A DNA stretch of 6,301 nt from Paracoccaceae bacterium (GTDB taxonomy: Bacteria; Pseudomonadota; Alphaproteobacteria; Rhodobacterales; Rhodobacteraceae). The stretch covers positions 8,375-14,675 of the forward strand of contig NYTF01000039.1 of NCBI GenBank assembly GCA_002683355.1. The letters run 5' to 3'. Shown here piece by piece: positions 1 through 5,941 of the stretch; position 1 is the stretch's first letter, and each line of letters begins with the position of its first letter. Position numbers and translations under genes: made by a program. Below the pieces are notes generated by a model, which was given only the letters and a program-made list of their open reading frames with translations, searched no databases and was not told where the DNA came from.

Positions 1-49
1 CAAAAATAGAAGAAGTTTTATCTTCGCGGTCAGCTGCGTAACTTAAATT

Positions 50-832
50 CTAAGGAATTATCAATATTCCCGCAAGGCAAGCTAATGCCATTAGTTCTGC
101 CGTTTGTTGAGATGCTCCTAAGATATCACCAGTTTGACCATTTATTTTTTTATAAGATGCATACAGAATGGGCAGAGCTCCAAGGCACGCGCATAAAACT
201 ACCAGCAGACCTAAAATACCAGCACTTATTAAACATGTTATAGTTCCAATCACAGCCGCCACTATCAGAGAGATTTGGGAAGGTTTTCCCACAGAAGCAG
301 ATAGACCATCTGCTCGGGCATTTTGCATAAAGACCATTGCAGCAACCATAGGGACTCGACTGATTGAGGCAGCAGCAATTAACGGCCAGAATAGTGATTC
401 TATTTGAATCAGATCCTTTATTGAAGCATAGCGGCCAACAATAATTAATACTAATGCTATAGCGCCAAAGCTACCTATTCGGCTGTCTTTCATTATTTGG
501 AGTATCTGCCCTTTATCTTTTCCTCCCCACAGGCCGTCAGCAGAATCGCTGAGCCCATCTTCATGCATTCCACCTGTAAGAGCAGCCATTGTTATAAGTG
601 ACAATATTGCACCAATAGAAAAAGGTAGGCCAACAAAAATTGCAATATTAGCAATAGAAGCAGAAATTGCACCGATCAATGCTCCTACTAAAGGATAGGC
701 CCATGTCGCCTTACTCGCTCTCTCTCCACTTTCATGATGGTCTATATTTACTGGAATTCTGGTTAGTAAGCTAAGAGCTATTAAGAAGTCACCTAATCTA
801 AAATCTAGAATATTATTGTCGTATTTATTCAT
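50..832 (-). CDS. cobS: Adenosylcobinamide-GDP ribazoletransferase (cobalamin synthase) CobS
   Basis: This integral inner-membrane enzyme joins adenosylcobinamide-GDP to alpha-ribazole (or its 5'-phosphate), the last assembly steps of adenosylcobalamin. The protein has 260 residues, a normal length for CobS. The N-terminus has the family-like LLTRIPV stretch at about 22-28. The signature acidic motif HEDGLSDSADG is at 90-100, with His90, Asp92, Asp96 and Asp99 matching HxDGxxDxxDG, the presumed metal/phosphate site. It is followed by IMKDSRIGSFG at 113-123 and NGQTGDILGASQQ at 231-243. Hydrophobic segments at about 46-68, 72-87, 123-135, 149-168, 186-225 and 245-259 fit a multi-pass membrane protein. 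The ATG at 830-832 is preceded only by a weak GAGAG, but the N-terminus fits the family. It is divergent from cobT, which makes its co-substrate. The stop codon is at 50-52. Family identification is firm. Confidence 0.96.
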   Translation of the reverse strand: MNKYDNNILDFRLGDFLIALSLLTRIPVNIDHHESGERASKATWAYPLVGALIGAISASIANIAIFVGLPFSIGAILSLITMAALTGGMHEDGLSDSADGLWGGKDKGQILQIMKDSRIGSFGAIALVLIIVGRYASIKDLIQIESLFWPLIAAASISRVPMVAAMVFMQNARADGLSASVGKPSQISLIVAAVIGTITCLISAGILGLLVVLCACLGALPILYASYKKINGQTGDILGASQQTAELMALACLAGILIIP

Positions 833-866
833 CTCTCAGTCCAAAATGTAGTTTATTATTTCTGTC

Positions 867-896
867 AGTATATGTAATACGTAATGAATTTAACAA
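867..896 (-). promoter_or_regulatory. Possible cobS promoter
   Basis: On the minus strand a TTGTTA box (plus coordinates 891-896) is followed after 18 bp by TATACT (867-872). These match the sigma70 consensus at 4/6 and 5/6 positions. Transcription would start near 860, giving a leader of about 28 nt before cobS. The rest of the 87-bp gap between cobS and cobT is very AT-rich, and I found no equally good plus-strand promoter for cobT. The gap is too short for a full cobalamin riboswitch plus promoters, and no B12-box-like sequence was seen. This is a pattern match only. Confidence 0.4.
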
Positions 897-919
897 TCAA
901 GTAATCTGGAAATTATTAT

Positions 920-1948
920 ATGACTGACGAAATGAATAACTCTAATGATATAAATGATTTCTTAAAAGCAATTAGTACTATGCCAAGCTTGGATGAAGAA
1001 ATCTCTAAGCAAGCAGCAGATAGAAACGCTATGTTAACAAAGCCACCAGGGGCTCTTGGGCGTTTAGAAGATATAGCAATCTGGTATTGTGGATGGAGAG
1101 GAGACTTCAAAGCTTTGGTAAAAAAGCCCCAAGTTATCGTTTTTGCGGGTAATCATGGGGTAGCATCTCTCGGTGTATCGGCTTTTCCATCAGAAGTGAC
1201 GGCTCAAATGGTAATTAATTTTGAGCAGGAAGGAGCAGCAATAAATCAACTATGCAAAGTTTCAGGGGCAACTTTAAATGTTCATTCATTAGAGCTCGAT
1301 AAACCGACTAAAGACTTTTCAAAAGGACCAGCACTTTCTCCAGATGAATTTCAGAAAGCAATATTAGTTGGATGGAATTCAGTAGATATTGAAGCTGATT
1401 TACTAGTGGTTGGTGAAATGGGAATAGGTAATACAACCTCGGCTGCTGCTGTTGCTTGTGGCTTATATGGTGGAGATCCTGAGGAATGGGTTGGGCGTGG
1501 AACAGGTGTTGATGACGCAGGATTAATTCTTAAATCAAAGGTCGTTCGGGAAGGTTTGAAAATAAATAAGAGTGCTTTGGAAACGCCCATGGAGGTTTTG
1601 AGGTGCCTTGGAGGTAGAGAAATGGTTGCCATGGTTGGTGCTATTTCGAGAGCACGATCATTACGTATACCAGTGGTATTAGATGGGTTTATTTGCACTG
1701 TTTCGGCAGCAGTGCTCGAGAACCATAAATCAGGGTTGTTAAGCCATTGTTTGGCAGGTCATCTCTCTTCAGAGGGCGCGCATTTAAAGATTCTAGATGA
1801 ATTAAAGAAAAAACCACTGCTAGACTTGAGCTTGAGATTAGGTGAAGCATCTGGTGGAGCTTTGGCCATTAATATTATAAAGGCTGCACTTGCTTGTCAT
1901 AGTGGTATGGCCACATTCGAAGAAGCTTCTGTTTCAGAGAAAAGCTAG
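920..1948 (+). CDS. cobT: Nicotinate-nucleotide--dimethylbenzimidazole phosphoribosyltransferase CobT
   Basis: This cytoplasmic enzyme transfers phosphoribose from nicotinate mononucleotide to 5,6-dimethylbenzimidazole, giving alpha-ribazole 5'-phosphate, the precursor of the lower ligand of cobalamin. The 342-residue length fits the family. Visible motifs are KPPGALGRLE (41-50), FAGNHGV (75-81), GEMGIGNTTSAAA (165-177), GRGTGVDD (192-199), DGFI (255-258) and RLGEASGGALA (306-316). Glu309 corresponds to the catalytic glutamate of Salmonella CobT (Glu317), which acts as the general base. The chosen ATG at 920 has a GGA at 908-910 as a weak ribosome site. An in-frame ATG at 932 is possible and would remove four residues outside the conserved region. 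The gene is divergent from cobS and functionally paired with it. It is convergent with the GntR gene, and the 72-bp gap between them holds no convincing terminator. Confidence 0.96.
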   Translation: MTDEMNNSNDINDFLKAISTMPSLDEEISKQAADRNAMLTKPPGALGRLEDIAIWYCGWRGDFKALVKKPQVIVFAGNHGVASLGVSAFPSEVTAQMVINFEQEGAAINQLCKVSGATLNVHSLELDKPTKDFSKGPALSPDEFQKAILVGWNSVDIEADLLVVGEMGIGNTTSAAAVACGLYGGDPEEWVGRGTGVDDAGLILKSKVVREGLKINKSALETPMEVLRCLGGREMVAMVGAISRARSLRIPVVLDGFICTVSAAVLENHKSGLLSHCLAGHLSSEGAHLKILDELKKKPLLDLSLRLGEASGGALAINIIKAALACHSGMATFEEASVSEKS

Positions 1949-2020
1949 AACATAGGAATCTAACTTTCAAATTAGAAAACAATAAGATAATAATTTGTAT
2001 CAAATGATAGTAAAATTTTG

Positions 2021-2686
2021 TTATTTTTTTTGGTGAAGGCCTTGAAGTTGAAGCTCGAAACCTTCTTGGATATGGTTCGTAAATACTTCTAAAGTCTTTG
2101 TTTTGTCACCAGTTTCTATAACGTCGACTAATTGCATGTGGTCACCAAGAGATTTTTTTAAGTCCACGTTTTCTATAGCAGCAAATATTGGAAATATATT
2201 AGCTTTACCCCATATCATATTGAACATTTGAATAAGAAATCGATTGTCTGCAAGTTCAACAAATTTGAAATGAATATTTCTGTTGGCCTCAAAATAAGCT
2301 CTTGCCGTATGAATTTTTAAATCTTCTTCCTTAATAATTGTCTTTCGTAGCTCTTCTATGTGAGTTGGGTCATTGATGCTTGCAAGGATTCGGGCGCATT
2401 GTCCCTCAATCGCAGCTCTGGATTGGTATAGCTCTCGGACTTCTTTGTCATCCATTTGGTAGATCTTAAAACTACCTCGGTTAGTTACTTCTAAAACACC
2501 TTCTTGTTCTAATCGCATTAGTGCTTCTCGAACTGGTGTTCTGCTTATCTGCAATTCTGCAGCTAGTTTTTCTTGGATTAATCTGTCTTCAGATACTATA
2601 TCTCTGTTAACGATAGCATTAATAATTTGATCATAAACTTGGTCTGCTAATCGTCGCCGAGTTGGTTGGATACTTTTAAGTGCCAA
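2021..2686 (-). CDS. GntR-family transcriptional regulator, FCD (FadR-C-terminal) type
   Basis: This is a DNA-binding repressor/activator expected to act as a dimer in the cytoplasm. Residues about 10-75 form the winged helix-turn-helix. LAAELQISRTPVREALMRLE (41-60) is the classic GntR recognition segment, followed by the wing (VLEVTNRGSFKI, 64-75). Residues about 80-215 form an all-helical FCD domain. Its metal/ligand-site positions are visible as Asn135-x3-His139 (NRNIH), His183 (GDHMQL) and His205 (TNHI), with Asn where many members have Asp. The length of 221 aa is typical. Such proteins usually sense organic acids, amino acids or sugar acids. The effector cannot be read from this sequence. 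The gene starts at TTG (see the separate entry) and is divergent from the glutamate-synthase-like operon. The palindromic repeats between them suggest it controls that operon and itself; this is inference from position. Confidence 0.93.
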   Translation of the reverse strand: MALKSIQPTRRRLADQVYDQIINAIVNRDIVSEDRLIQEKLAAELQISRTPVREALMRLEQEGVLEVTNRGSFKIYQMDDKEVRELYQSRAAIEGQCARILASINDPTHIEELRKTIIKEEDLKIHTARAYFEANRNIHFKFVELADNRFLIQMFNMIWGKANIFPIFAAIENVDLKKSLGDHMQLVDVIETGDKTKTLEVFTNHIQEGFELQLQGLHQKK

Positions 2687-2697
2687 ATTAAACCTCT
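2684..2697 (-). promoter_or_regulatory. Ribosome binding site and TTG start of the GntR gene
   Basis: On the minus strand AGAGG (plus coordinates 2693-2697) lies 6 nt before TTG (2684-2686). Reading upstream in the same frame reaches a stop codon (TAA, plus 2702-2704) with no ATG or GTG between. The first in-frame internal Met is far inside the DNA-binding domain, so TTG is the only start that keeps the N-terminal helix of the GntR fold. A TTG start usually lowers translation, which would suit a low-abundance regulator. Confidence 0.8.
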
Positions 2698-2747
2698 TTT
2701 TTTATCTCGGATTTGATTTAAGTAGTTTCCGAATTATATCTACGTTA

Positions 2748-2776
2748 CTTATATCTTAATTCTTGTCATTGTACAA
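2748..2776 (-). promoter_or_regulatory. Possible promoter of the GntR gene
   Basis: On the minus strand TTGTAC (plus 2771-2776) is followed after 17 bp by TATAAG (plus 2748-2753). The -10 is good (5/6) and the -35 weak (3/6). The -35 lies inside the 12-bp palindrome at 2767-2778, so a protein bound there could cover both this promoter and the divergent one. This would allow autoregulation; it is a pattern match, not proof. Confidence 0.4.
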
Positions 2777-2791
2777 TGCATACTGTATACT
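2763..2791 (+). promoter_or_regulatory. Probable sigma70-type promoter of the glutamate-synthase-like operon
   Basis: TTGTCA (2763-2768) and TATACT (2786-2791) each match the consensus at 5/6 positions and are separated by the ideal 17 bp. Transcription would start near 2798, leaving a leader of about 50 nt before the first gene of the operon. The -10 sits at the centre of the palindromic repeat region, an arrangement expected for repression by a bound dimer. A second, overlapping reading is TTGTAC (2770-2775), 17 bp, TATACA (2793-2798). Confidence 0.6.
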
Positions 2792-2799
2792 GTATACAT
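2767..2799. promoter_or_regulatory. Probable GntR operator: two palindromes, one made of tandem heptamers
   Basis: CATTGTACAATG (2767-2778) is a perfect 12-bp palindrome. Overlapping its end, 2776-2799 is a 24-bp imperfect palindrome with 20 of 24 positions symmetric, centred on GTATAC (2785-2790). The same stretch reads as three tandem 7-bp units: TGCATAC (2777-2783), TGTATAC (2784-2790) and TGTATAC (2791-2797). Symmetric GT..AC half-sites are typical of GntR/FadR operators, and the related E. coli NanR binds tandem GGTATA repeats. The site covers the -10 of the plus-strand promoter and the -35 of the minus-strand one. Assignment to the adjacent GntR protein is inference. Confidence 0.65.
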
Positions 2800-2846
2800 A
2801 AATGAATATTTGAATTGATCTTTACTCAAATTATAAGGAATGATTT

Positions 2847-3791
2847 ATGTGCGGAATTGCGGGTAGAATTCTAGGTGCTCCGGGGCTGGTTGGTAATGAT
2901 CTTGTTGAGCTGATGGATGCGCAGGCTCACAGGGGTGCAGACAGTACTGGATTTGCTATTTATGGTGTGCCTCGTGATACAGGGTATGTCCTTAGAGGAA
3001 TGGGGTTTTCACGCGATAATATAGATTCGGACTTATCAAATTTTACAAATATCTTGCGCGATAACGGTTCAGATTTTTTAAAAGATCCAGAAATCGTAAC
3101 AGATACAAGCACACATTATTGTTTTAGAATAGAAATTTCAGACCCAAAAGACCTGTCAAATTGGATTAATGATACAGATACCTTAGCCGAAACGATAGAA
3201 GTCCAGTCTTGTGGACGTTCTCTTGAAATTATCAAGGATATCGGTGGAGCATCTGAAGTCGCAGACAAGCACAACGTAAGGGATATGATTGGAACTCATG
3301 GGCTTGGTCACGCAAGATTAGCGACTGAGAGCTCAGTTTTGCCTAATGCAAGCCATCCTTTTTGGGCAAGGCCATTTTCAGATGTAGCAATTGTTCACAA
3401 CGGGCAAATAACAGATTATTTTACCTGGAAAGAAAAATTGATAAGAAAAGGTTATCAGTTTTTAACTGAAAATGATAGTGAACTTATTGCCATTTGGGTG
3501 TCGGATCAAATGAAATCTGGGCTTTCGATGGACCAAGCTTTGAAAAAATCAATAACTTCTATTGATGGGATTTTTACGTATATGATTGCCAGTCCAAATG
3601 GCATTGGATTTGCAAAAGATAAATTCGCACTCAAGCCCTTAGTTGTGATAGACGAAAATGGTAATTTGGCAGCTGCGACAGAGGAACAAGCTGTTCGAAG
3701 AATTTTCAAAGGTGAAAATGATGTCATAAACCATGATGGGCCTAGCCTGACTGGTATTTGGGGTATGGGAAATAGGAGCCTTGCTGCATGA
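2847..3791 (+). CDS. glxB: Class II glutamine amidotransferase subunit (GlxB/MgsA-like)
   Basis: An Ntn-type glutaminase subunit that should hydrolyse glutamine and pass ammonia to a partner synthase. After Met removal Cys2 becomes the N-terminal nucleophile (MCGIAGRILG). Other active-site motifs are HRGADSTG (28-35), GHARLATES (153-161; Arg157 for the glutamine carboxylate), HNG (184-186) and TENDSE (207-212). Residues 55-145 form an insertion absent from minimal amidotransferase domains. It ends in CGRSLEIIKDIG (122-133), a stretch I associate with GlxB/MgsA proteins. DKFALKP (258-264) resembles the domain-end motif of PurF-like amidotransferases. The length is 314 aa. The ATG has AAGGAA (2835-2840) 6 nt upstream. 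It is the first gene of the operon, and its stop overlaps the next start by 4 bp (ATGA, 3788-3791). The role could be in N-methylglutamate synthase or another glutamate-synthase-like enzyme. The family is firm, the reaction is not. Confidence 0.9.
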   Translation: MCGIAGRILGAPGLVGNDLVELMDAQAHRGADSTGFAIYGVPRDTGYVLRGMGFSRDNIDSDLSNFTNILRDNGSDFLKDPEIVTDTSTHYCFRIEISDPKDLSNWINDTDTLAETIEVQSCGRSLEIIKDIGGASEVADKHNVRDMIGTHGLGHARLATESSVLPNASHPFWARPFSDVAIVHNGQITDYFTWKEKLIRKGYQFLTENDSELIAIWVSDQMKSGLSMDQALKKSITSIDGIFTYMIASPNGIGFAKDKFALKPLVVIDENGNLAAATEEQAVRRIFKGENDVINHDGPSLTGIWGMGNRSLAA

Positions 3792-4480
3792 GTGAAATAA
3801 TCGTCGAAGTTGGAGATCGTCATATCCGCGAAATTAATGAAGAAATCCAAGACCTTTGTAAAAAAAATAGTAAAATTAGGATTGTAAACTCACTATCGCG
3901 ACACAATCTTGGCATTGGATTACCACCCAATTGTGAATTGTATTTTGAAGGTAGCGTCGGTTATTTTTGTGGTGGGTTGAATACGGGAGCAAAGTTAACA
4001 ATTGAACGTAATGCTGGCTGGGCTTTAGGTGAAGGAATGTCCGATGGCATGATTACCGTTGGTGGTTACGCTGGGATGTCTGTAGGCGCTGCTATGATAG
4101 GTGGTACGATACATGTCAAAGGCGATTCAGGTCCGCGTTGTGGAGTTGCCATGAAAGGTGGCAATATTATTGTTGAGGGTAAGATTGGTTATCAATCTGG
4201 ATTTATGGCGCATTCAGGAAAAATAATTGCATTGGGTGGTGCGGGAGAGAGTTGTGCAGACGCTCTTTGGGCTGGAGAAGTATGGGTTGCTGGTCCTATT
4301 GACGGTTTAGGCGTTGATGTAAACGTCATAGAACCGACAGCTGAAGAAGTTTTAGAAGTAGATGAAATTTTGAAACCATTGGGGTTACAAGACTCATCGA
4401 GAGATTGGCGCAAGATGGTTTCAGGCCAGCGTTTATGGTATTTTGAAAGTAGGGATGCAAATGCATGGCTCATGATTTAG
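3788..4480 (+). CDS. glxC: GXGXG-motif beta-helix subunit of a glutamate-synthase-like enzyme (GlxC/MgsB-like)
   Basis: This corresponds to the C-terminal GXGXG domain of glutamate synthase large subunits (and of FwdC-type proteins), here a free-standing 230-aa subunit. A right-handed beta-helix is indicated by regularly spaced glycines from about 54 to 178: GSVGYFCGG (55-63), GWALGEGMSDG (77-87), GGYAGMSVGAAMIGG (92-106), GDSGPRCGVAMKGG (112-125), GKIGYQSGFMAHSG (131-144) and GGAGESCADALWAG (150-163). In GltB this domain is structural and supports the tunnel between the glutaminase and FMN sites; the same role is inferred here. The C-terminal 45 residues are helical and polar (EEVLEVDEIL) and end in WLMI. 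The start overlaps the upstream stop, with AGGAG (3774-3778) 9 nt before the ATG. The end overlaps the next gene by 16 bp, so translation is probably coupled and the subunits made in equal amounts. Confidence 0.9.
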   Translation: MSEIIVEVGDRHIREINEEIQDLCKKNSKIRIVNSLSRHNLGIGLPPNCELYFEGSVGYFCGGLNTGAKLTIERNAGWALGEGMSDGMITVGGYAGMSVGAAMIGGTIHVKGDSGPRCGVAMKGGNIIVEGKIGYQSGFMAHSGKIIALGGAGESCADALWAGEVWVAGPIDGLGVDVNVIEPTAEEVLEVDEILKPLGLQDSSRDWRKMVSGQRLWYFESRDANAWLMI

Positions 4481-5886
4481 ATAAACCTTATGAATATCCT
4501 TTTGAAGTTGCTACCGAAGAAGAAATAAAATTTCAAAAAGGCGCAATTGAAGGGCGACCTGCTGGGGTTCCATCTTCATATGATGAGGGTGGTTCAACTA
4601 GATGGACACCAGACGCGATCGCGGAAGTTCACGCTTTAGCACAACTTGGACGTTATCAAGTTAGAGGGTACAATTCATTTAACAAACAATTACCTACGTT
4701 TGATGATTTAACATTCGTACCTGCAACCATGACTCGGTTACCACTAGAGGGTTATCGTGAGAATTGTGATTCAACCACAGTTTTGGGTGCTGGACGTGGC
4801 TTGGTTGAAAAGCCCTTAGAATTAAAAATTCCTATCTACATTGCATCGATGTCTTTTGGAGCTCTTTCAGCGAGTGCCAAAGCTTCTCTTGGTTATGGAG
4901 CTTCTAAAGTGGGGACAATGACCTGTACCGGTGAAGGTGGAATGTTAGAGGAGGAGCGTAAAGCCTCTCAAAGACTTTTGTACCAAATGTCTCCAGCGAG
5001 ATATGGTGTAGATTTAGATCATTTACGAAGAGCTAATGCTTTGGAAATTGTTGTTGGTCAGGGTGCAAAGCCAGGAACTGGAGGTTTATTACTAGGTATG
5101 AAAGTAAGCCCCCGAGTTTCCAACATGAGAACATTGCCTGAAGGTGTTGATCAAAGATCAACCATCAGGCATCCTGATTTTATGGGCGCTGATGATTTGT
5201 CAGTGAAAATTGAAGAACTGAGAATTGCCACTAATTATCAAGTACCTATTTTTATTAAGATGGGTGCGACAAGACCTCGTTTCGATGTCGCCGTAGCTGC
5301 AAAGGCTGGAGCGGATGTTGTGGTTGTTGATGGTGCTGAAGGTGGGACAGGAGCATCTCCTGAAATGTTATTAAATCATACTGGAATTCCCACAATGAGC
5401 GCAATACGTGCTGCGAGAGAAGCGCTTGATGAATGTGGTATGTCAGGAAAAGTTGATTTAGTTGCCGCTGGGGGTATTAGGACTGGTGTGGATGCCGCAA
5501 AATGCCTAGCATTAGGGGCTGACGCTGTAATGATTGGTAATGGCGCTATGATTGCAATGGGTTGTAATTCCCCAAGATACGAAGAAGATTATACGGCACT
5601 TGGGACCTCTCCCGGGGCATGTCACCATTGTCATACAGGGCTTTGCCCAGTTGGTATTGCGACCCAAGATTCAGTTCTTGAAAAAAGAATGAACCCACAT
5701 GCTGGAGCAGAAAGAGTAGCTAGGTATTTGACTGCCATGACTATGGAGATTACCGCTTTGGCTAAAGCCTGTGGTAAGTCGTCTGTACATAATTTGGAGG
5801 TCGAAGATTTGAGAGCTCTATCTTTTCAGGCGTCCGCTTTCACTGGAGTAAAAATGGCTGGTATTGATCGAGCCTTTGACTGGTAG
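4465..5886 (+). CDS. glxD: FMN-binding glutamate synthase domain subunit (GlxD/MgsC-like) with retained Fe-S cysteines
   Basis: The catalytic (beta/alpha)8-barrel subunit, equivalent to the FMN domain of GltB, 473 aa. Visible motifs are SMSFGALS (128-135), TGEGGM (155-160), GQGAKPGTGG (198-207), IKMGAT (264-269), DGAEGGTGASP (289-299), and AAGGIRTGVDAAKCLALGAD (334-353) for FMN phosphate binding. Near 386-400 it reads CHHCHTGLCPVGIAT: Cys386, Cys389 and Cys394 (C-x2-C-x4-C) occupy the place of the 3Fe-4S ligands of glutamate synthase, where E. coli GltB has C-x5-C-x4-C. The C-terminus (ACGKSSVHNLEVEDLRAL, 435-452) is family-typical. There is no N-terminal ferredoxin domain and no NAD(P)H-binding subunit nearby, so the electron donor, if any, is unknown. 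The ATG overlaps the previous gene, with AGGG (4451-4454) as a weak ribosome site. Candidate reactions are N-methylglutamate synthesis or ferredoxin-type glutamate synthesis. Confidence 0.9.
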   Translation: MAHDLDKPYEYPFEVATEEEIKFQKGAIEGRPAGVPSSYDEGGSTRWTPDAIAEVHALAQLGRYQVRGYNSFNKQLPTFDDLTFVPATMTRLPLEGYRENCDSTTVLGAGRGLVEKPLELKIPIYIASMSFGALSASAKASLGYGASKVGTMTCTGEGGMLEEERKASQRLLYQMSPARYGVDLDHLRRANALEIVVGQGAKPGTGGLLLGMKVSPRVSNMRTLPEGVDQRSTIRHPDFMGADDLSVKIEELRIATNYQVPIFIKMGATRPRFDVAVAAKAGADVVVVDGAEGGTGASPEMLLNHTGIPTMSAIRAAREALDECGMSGKVDLVAAGGIRTGVDAAKCLALGADAVMIGNGAMIAMGCNSPRYEEDYTALGTSPGACHHCHTGLCPVGIATQDSVLEKRMNPHAGAERVARYLTAMTMEITALAKACGKSSVHNLEVEDLRALSFQASAFTGVKMAGIDRAFDW

Positions 5887-5902
5887 GAAACCTAAAAGCA
5901 AT

Positions 5903-5921
5903 CATATCGATAGTCGCTATG
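5903..5921. terminator. Weak hairpin in the convergent gap after the operon
   Basis: CATATCGA (5903-5910), loop TAG, then TCGCTATG (5914-5921) can form an 8-position stem with one mismatch, 17 bp after the stop of the FMN subunit gene. No T-run follows on the plus strand, and only a short T-rich stretch follows on the minus strand. It may be a bidirectional terminator for the two convergent genes or simply chance; the stem is short. Confidence 0.25.
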
Positions 5922-5941
5922 AGTACGACATCATACGCTGT

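Noticed and set aside
1..49. Possible C-terminus of a plus-strand gene: a frame from base 3 reads KIEEVLSSRSAA and stops at 39-41; another from base 2 stops at 44-46.
   Set aside because: Only about 12-14 codons are visible, with no recognisable motif. A convergent neighbour of cobS is plausible but cannot be supported.
168..407. 79-codon open frame on the plus strand inside cobS.
   Set aside because: Antisense shadow of a firmly identified gene, with no family motif of its own.
1351..1698. 115-codon minus-strand frame inside cobT; similar frames at 3506-3850 and 4192-4473 inside the operon.
   Set aside because: Antisense to well-supported genes, no recognisable domains, composition typical of shadow frames.
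1949..2020. Inverted repeat CAAATTA (1968-1974) / TAATTTG (1991-1997) and a small ATTTG-TAT-CAAAT hairpin (1993-2005) between cobT and the GntR gene, with a T-run at 2024-2031.
   Set aside because: The stems are short and purely AT-rich, and the T-run is about 19 nt away and codes for the last Lys residues of the GntR protein on the other strand. Not a convincing terminator.
2776..2799. The heptamer repeats as a CRISPR or satellite-type array.
   Set aside because: Only three 7-bp units with no spacers; position and symmetry fit an operator better.
2847..5886. A complete, standard NADPH glutamate synthase (gltBD).
   Set aside because: The three domains are on separate genes in a different order, the large central GltB domain is missing, and no GltD-like gene is present in the window.
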